In this document: piece by piece, positions 59,226 to 64,000 of the stretch
How positions within the stretch are numbered: the stretch's first letter is position 1
How the letters are laid out: each line of letters begins with the position of its first letter
Assembly (NCBI GenBank): GCA_022592445.1
Contig: JABYQR010000003.1
Coordinates: forward strand, 248,001-312,000
Reading direction: 5' to 3'
Source of the DNA: Cytidiella melzeri
Taxonomy: Eukaryota > Basidiomycota > Agaricomycetes > Polyporales > Irpicaceae
Length of the DNA stretch: 64,000 nt
The notes under the pieces: model-generated
What the model was told of the DNA's origin: nothing
What the model saw: only the letters and a program-made list of their open reading frames with translations
Databases searched by the model: none
Made by a program: the position numbers and the translations under genes

Positions 59226-59717
59226 CTTTTAGCTTAACTACATCCACACTCTCAACAACATCCATCAACCAGTATCCCCCAAGCTTTCTTATAAGTAAGT
59301 TTCTCTACTTTACTTTGTTTGGCCACATAGTAGTAGTAGAGTTGTACTGGTTGACTGCCTCAGCTTCGAATACAATATTCCCAACTGATTTTCTACAGCT
59401 AATTCCCTCACCTACTTGCCCCTTGCGTACGCACTCCCAACCCAGCTGAATACTTAAGCCACCCTTGGTGGTTCTCAACTTTTAACGAGTCGTGCATTAC
59501 GCGGAATCTGCCTAACACGCAGTGTAAAATCTGGTGGTGGAGGAACAAGCTCCCACTTGTACAAGTGGTAGATCGGCGGAGTAGTACAATAGGAGGGTAG
59601 TGTTGAGTGGCACTCTAAGCTCGTGAGTTAAAGGCCTAGGACCTTTGTGTTGGCGCACATCAGTCAGTCCTGGAAATAGAAATTGCCGCTTTTTGTAGCT
59701 GTAGAATTTTTTGAGGC

Positions 59718-59942
59718 ATGTTGTCCACTTTTACTTTTGGTATCACGGAGATTGTGGACTCTCCTATACTTCGTGGTGTTTCTTACATGCGCCATTATGT
59801 TTTCGTTGTATCATACCGACTGGTAGAAGTCAAAGTTGCAAGTGGTCATACTTGTCTTGAATCACTTGTGGAAAACTTTTACTCACATTCAACTTTTCCA
59901 TTAGCAATCCCCAAGTTTCTCAAGGAAAGTGTTGTGGATTGA
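59718..59942 (+). CDS. Small ORF of element 3, 74 residues
   Basis: An ATG-started frame (MLSTFTFGITEIVDSP) between the leader and the first larger accessory ORF. No domain recognised. It may be a chance frame, as its codon pattern is not distinctive. Confidence 0.25.
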   Translation: MLSTFTFGITEIVDSPILRGVSYMRHYVFVVSYRLVEVKVASGHTCLESLVENFYSHSTFPLAIPKFLKESVVD

Positions 59943-60002
59943 ATATGACAACATGGATCTTACACTTCTGATTCTTTCTTCCAGACCATTATATTTTTGA
60001 AG

Positions 60003-60644
60003 ATGCCAAACAATTCTCGCCGCACTTCCCGTCGCGTCAATGCCCGCTTCGCTCCCCATTCTCCCAACAATCCCTACTGCGTCCATGATTACACTTGGTT
60101 TGACCGTATGGGTCACCCCATCTTTATGGAGATAAGGAGTTCACCAACTCCCATCTCTATCCGTATGAGTCAAACTGACGCTCAGGATGCTAGGATCAAT
60201 GTCAACTACTTTGACAGGGACGGAATTCGGCACATGGAATCGATGGAGTACAGCCTTCTCGGTTGTCATGGCTGGGACAGGTTCAGGCAGAGTGATAGGC
60301 AAAGGCACCTCCGGGAGGTTAATGGTATTATCAATAAAGCCAATCAAGAGGCGGATTTGGATTTATACAGACAAAGGCCTCGTAACGTCAGCGCAGAAAT
60401 CAGGGCGCATCAAACCCAAACTTCTTCCAGGGTTAATGCTGCACCTCCTCGCCGATCTGCGTTGCCGTCGCACCCTCATCCTCATCGTCATCCTACTCCA
60501 ATGCCACCGCCTTTTGTGAGTGCAGGATTATCGCTTTGGGACATGGTTGCCCAAGCAGCATTTAATAATTTTACATCTCCACAGACTTCTTCAACTATGG
60601 TCAATCCGCCTACACCAGTCATTCCGGATATTGTTGATGTATGA
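60003..60644 (+). CDS. Accessory ORF A of element 3, unknown function
   Basis: 213 residues from the ATG at 60003. The start is basic (MPNNSRRTSRRVNARF), the middle polar and the end Pro/His-rich (HPHPHRHPTPMPPPF). I do not recognise a domain. A basic start and a Pro-rich tail would suit a nucleic-acid-binding or Gag-like structural protein, but this is speculation. Its TGA stop overlaps the ATG of the next ORF (ATGA at 60641-60644). The track from promoter to ORF is uninterrupted by a splice site I can support. Confidence 0.5.
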   Translation: MPNNSRRTSRRVNARFAPHSPNNPYCVHDYTWFDRMGHPIFMEIRSSPTPISIRMSQTDAQDARINVNYFDRDGIRHMESMEYSLLGCHGWDRFRQSDRQRHLREVNGIINKANQEADLDLYRQRPRNVSAEIRAHQTQTSSRVNAAPPRRSALPSHPHPHRHPTPMPPPFVSAGLSLWDMVAQAAFNNFTSPQTSSTMVNPPTPVIPDIVDV

Positions 60645-61417
60645 ACGGTTTAAATATCAGTTCACCAGTTTCTCATGATTCTTCAGAACCAGTAGTCCAG
60701 GCCGCTTCAGCTGCCAAGCCTACTCCAGTTCTGTCCTCTACTACTCAGGAGGAGGGACAGGTTGAAAATTCATGGCCAACGGTATTCGCTCCCCAACCAG
60801 TCATTCCCACTTTTTCATTCAACAACTGGGTCCACGTTGATTGTACCAACACTAGGACAGCTTTGCCCGTCTATCCGTGTGGTATGGTTTACGGCGTGGA
60901 TGGATTCAAGGGGGAGGTTTTCAGGCTGGAGCAAGTTTGTTCCATCCTCGCTATGCACCACGTCAACCACCCCAACTATACGCCCAATGAGCTGGTCTTA
61001 CGCTCTCAGGAACTTGTTGATACAATGGTCGTTAGCATGGGAAACAAATGCGAGCACTATTGTGAGATGGTCGAGAAGTTGGAGAAATTTGCAAAGTCCC
61101 AGCGGATCAAGGAAATCACAGCCTGTGCTCGGATCTACCTCAAGCTCAAGAGGGGACAGTGGCCGGACTGTGACAACATCTGGAATACGTACTTCATCTC
61201 AGTTGCAGACTTTCACACAGCAATGGAGGTCTTCAATGGTCGTGATCATCTTAGCAATCACCAGCTGGTCTGGCTGACACAGAGACGTATGGAGAAGAAG
61301 GAGGACTGGATGAGTATCTTTCATAGGGAGGAAGAATTTAAAAGCAGAATGAAGGAGGTAAAGATCGAGCCCGCTGAGCTCGAGCCTTCTTTAGAGCCTG
61401 GATCATCTTCTCTTTGA
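60641..61417 (+). CDS. Accessory ORF B of element 3, unknown function
   Basis: 258 residues starting within the stop of ORF A. An N-terminal Ser/Pro/Ala-rich arm is followed by a compact, cysteine- and aromatic-containing region (WVHVDCTNTRTALPVYPCG, LAMHHVNHPNYTPNELVLR, CARIYLKLKRGQWPDCDNIW) and a basic-acidic helical end. No known family recognised. The ordered composition and low Ser/Thr bias after residue 60 argue that it is a real protein. It could be a host-derived or element-specific capsid-like protein. Confidence 0.5.
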   Translation: MNGLNISSPVSHDSSEPVVQAASAAKPTPVLSSTTQEEGQVENSWPTVFAPQPVIPTFSFNNWVHVDCTNTRTALPVYPCGMVYGVDGFKGEVFRLEQVCSILAMHHVNHPNYTPNELVLRSQELVDTMVVSMGNKCEHYCEMVEKLEKFAKSQRIKEITACARIYLKLKRGQWPDCDNIWNTYFISVADFHTAMEVFNGRDHLSNHQLVWLTQRRMEKKEDWMSIFHREEEFKSRMKEVKIEPAELEPSLEPGSSSL

Positions 61418-61654
61418 ACAGACTCTCTGCAAATCGAACTATACCGCACAATGTATACTATAAAATATCGCGATGTGTACATTTATACTTGTTACAAACG
61501 GTCATTTTTTATTAGCGTAGTCCGTAGTGTACTTGTATACTTTCTCTATCTCTCTCTTGTTCTGCTTCGAGTCACAACCATCACGTAGCGCATTCTGACG
61601 AACTTTTATGACTTTTCTTTACATAGTTTGTAACGTTGTACTCTGGCTTCTTTA

Positions 61655-62203
61655 GTGTGTACAAATTCCGAATTGCACCTCTTTGACTCAGAGAACTTTT
61701 GTGACATCGACAGTGTTGCAAGACCCTGTGAAACACAACCGTGCCCTAACCGCTATAGATATTCGTTTGAAGCAGATTTAAACGAAGTTTATAGAATTAT
61801 TGCATTGGTAACACAGGACCGGTATCTTGAACCTTTTGAACATCAGAAAGAACTCATTAGAGGTTACATAGGATCTGTACCGCATCTTGACGTACCTGCT
61901 TTAGTCACTGCATACTTTCAAGACTTAGCAAATCGTTGAGAATCAGAACCACAGAACAACGAACCAGAATTAGTAATAGATCAGGAACCATCAGAGATCA
62001 TCACAGGCACAACTTACATTGGTGACACATCCAATCAATCTCTAGATAAGAACTCAGATTCCGGAGAAAATACCGAAGTCGAAGATCTTCTAGAAGAAAC
62101 TTCTAAACAGACGTCATCACCTGTAATTGCACCTGTAGTACCTCATATCTCTGAAGTGTACATTCCGTACTACGACTTGATCCTTGATTGCTTTTGGTTA
62201 TAA
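61655..62203 (+). pseudogene. Accessory ORF C of element 3, one internal stop
   Basis: The frame reads 61655-61936 (no ATG at the very start: the first codon is GTG, so an upstream start or splice is likely), then TGA at 61937-61939, then continues in the same frame with an acidic segment (EPELVIDQEPSEIITG, SPVIAPVVPHISEVYIP) to TAA. That TAA shares its last base with the gag ATG (TAATG at 62201-62205). No domain recognised. Confidence 0.4.
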
Positions 62204-64000
62204 TGGCTGAACCAGGAAAGGTTAGCGGTAGTCAAATGATTGTCTTTGACGGTTCAAACTACAAGAATGGTCCACTGCTATGATTGGCTTGTTCAGATAT
62301 TCAAACACTTGGTTAATCGTGAATGGAATCAAAACAAAACCTACCTTACCCGCAGCAGCTGCGACCAGTTCAGGTTTTGGTACAACTACTGCACCTCCTG
62401 ACACTTCTGATGAGAAGAAGGAACTTAAGGATTGGGAAATTCGGAACCAACACGCTTTAGCTTACTTCAATATTTACCTTGACATTACTTTGCAATCCTA
62501 TCTTGAAGGAGAGGATTTGGCCTTCGAAGTGTGGAAGAAATTGAAAACAGACTTTGAAAAGACATCAGTCTTAGCAAGCTCTGTTGCGTTCAGAAACCTA
62601 CTTAGCTCAACTTTTGATGAGTCTAAGGATATGAACGTACAAATTCAAGGCTTCCGTACTAAGATTGGAGATACCAAAGTTGCTGGGTTAGACCTTGATG
62701 ATCAAATTAAAGTCCATATTCTTTTGTGGGCTTTACCAACGTTATATGAAACCGCCATTTCTGCATACATTGGCACTGTTGCAAAACCCAAAGAAATTAA
62801 GTTTGACACGCTCATCCCCAAGATACTTGCGGAAGAGTTACGTCGAAAGGGTTCAAACAGTGAAAATGCAAATCGGATTACGCAGACCACGCGTTTACCG
62901 AAGGAGAAATGCAAGAAGTGTGGGCTTTCTAACCATACTACGAGTCAGCACTGGGATAAAGGGAAACCTAACCAGAACAAGTCTCGTGATAATGGAAATA
63001 ATCAAGGATCTTCTACCAACAACAAGCAGGGTAACAAGGAGAATAAAGGAAAGAAAGGAGGACAACGAAAGAAGTCCAAAGGCAAAGGCAAAGACAAAGT
63101 GACTGTAAATAATCTTCAAGTAGATACCAAACCTGTCTTTGAGCACGATAATGAAATCATCAAGGTTTCTCTTTATTCCACGTGTGAGACTGAAAGCGTT
63201 CAATGGCTCATTGACAGTGGTGCTACTAGTCACATTACCAATGAAATTGACAACTTTATCTCGTATCAACCAGCAACGGTAGCAGGTACATGCTCTGTAG
63301 CAGGTAAAGATATGACTGTCAAAGTATTGGGAAAAGGAACGGTTGTACTTGACACAATTCTTGTGAAAGATAAAATACATCGCACAACTTTGAACAATGT
63401 CCTCTATATACCAGATGCGACTACAAGATTCTTTTCTCCTTCTAGAGCACTGCAACTAGGATGCACTAGCAGTGTTACATCGAGAGGATGGACAATTTAT
63501 AATGAAGGAAAAGAGATTATAAATGGTCAACCTGATCATGCCGGACTTTATTGGATTAAAGGACATCTAGTCAGGAAGATAGACTCAATTAATAAAGTTA
63601 GTCGTAATGATTATACGTTGTGGCATAATCGACTAGGACACCCAGGGAATAAGATTGTCGAAAATCTTCACAAAGGAACAAAGGGATTAAAAGAAAAGAT
63701 TCCTATTCCATTGACAATTTCTCCTTGTCACAGATGTCAAGTTGGAAAGAGAAAGAGACAACCATTTCCACCATCTATGTCGAGAGCTACAGAAGTTCTT
63801 GAATAACTCATTCCGATCTCATTGAATATTCTACAACTTCTATTGATGGTTACAAATACGGTATGACTTGTCTTGATGATGCTGCTAGTCATGGGATGCT
63901 TTATTATCTCAAGCACAAAGATGAAGCGTTCACAAGATTCAAAGAATACAAGTCATGGGCCAAAAACCAAACAGGAAAGAAGATGAAGAAGTTCAGATGT
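62203..64000 (+). pseudogene. Element 3 copia-type Gag-Pol, 5' part, frameshifted
   Basis: Starts at the ATG at 62203 (VFDGSNYKN). A frameshift near 62268 leads into the main frame with UBN2 Gag (DLAFEVWKKLKTDFEKTS, LSSTFDESKDMNVQIQGF), a CxxC knuckle (CKKCGLSNHTTSQHW), a Lys-rich linker, protease LIDSGATSHI, and the GAG-pre-integrase segment YTLWHNRLGHPG with CHRCQ. A second frameshift near 63799 leads into the integrase core (HSDLIEY, CLDDAASHGM), which runs to the window edge. Both breaks look like loss of one A from an A run. Copia family by order of domains; AT-richer than elements 1 and 2. Confidence 0.82.

Larger units (their letters stand above)
58661..64000 (+). mobile_element. Third LTR retroelement with accessory ORFs, cut by the window end
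   Basis: A putative 550-bp left LTR is followed by the same primer-binding site as in elements 1 and 2. Then come several ORFs of unknown function and a copia-type gag-protease-integrase frame that runs past 64000. The right LTR lies outside the window, so the unit cannot be closed; a nested arrangement of two elements is the main alternative. Confidence 0.65.

Noticed and set aside
59553..59568. 16-bp palindrome CCACTTGTACAAGTGG in the leader of element 3
   Set aside because: Could be a hairpin, but a single short palindrome without conservation data is weak.
1..64000. CRISPR arrays, operons, riboswitches
   Set aside because: The genome is eukaryotic; no regular repeat-spacer pattern or bacterial gene organisation was seen.

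Overview
This is nuclear DNA of a filamentous basidiomycete, most likely an Agaricomycete of the mushroom or polypore type. Almost every gene is split by GT-AG introns of about 45-70 nt. Several families are those expanded in such fungi (F-box proteins with a leucine-rich tail, DUF6533 and DUF6535 membrane proteins, Ty1/copia elements with a half-tRNA priming site), and there are no operons. All exon structures were assembled by eye from splice signals, reading-frame continuity and family resemblance.

Layout. 1-7.5 kb: two F-box paralogues (1142-2511 and 6194-7500) around a DUF6535 relic (3523-4115). 7.8-24.4 kb is a gene-dense housekeeping block: ERG4 sterol C-24(28) reductase (+), a 26-exon TRPY/Yvc1-type cation channel (-), a small secreted-protein gene built from duplicated exon/intron units (+), VPS5 sorting nexin (-), a KAR9-like protein with a GAR domain (+) and TRAPPC12 (-). 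26.1-33.2 kb: a DUF6533 gene cut in two by a young copia element (27734-32992, identical 174-bp LTRs, 5-bp target duplication). 33.7-48.2 kb is a second housekeeping block: NmrA-like protein (-), PET117 (+), PQ-loop protein (+), SLY41-type transporter (-), KEI1 (-), class II eIF4E (+), FBXO9/Hrt3-type F-box protein (-), ER membrane J-protein (+) and COX9/COX7a (-). 50.2-51.8 kb: a seven-helix fungal membrane protein (+). 52.3-64 kb is transposon-rich: a TIR/TA element of MITE type, an older decayed copia element (53208-58479, 260-bp LTRs) and the 5' part of a third LTR element that runs off the window and carries extra ORFs upstream of its gag-pol.

How the genes relate. There is no metabolic cluster. 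Several products act in the secretory or endosomal system or at membranes (VPS5, TRAPPC12, SLY41, KEI1, the ER J-protein, the PQ-loop protein, ERG4 and the Ca2+ channel), and two serve cytochrome oxidase (PET117, COX9). I read these as neighbours, not a pathway. Several pairs are divergent across about 320-880 bp (KEI1/eIF4E, FBXO9/J-protein, VPS5/KAR9-like, NmrA/PET117) and may share promoters.

Points most worth a second look: the secreted-protein gene made of tandem exon/54-nt-intron units; the young copia insertion in the DUF6533 gene; the shared priming site matching the anticodon arm of initiator tRNA-Met in three unrelated LTR elements; two apparent introns inside the pol of the second element; and the accessory ORFs with stop-start overlaps in the third element.
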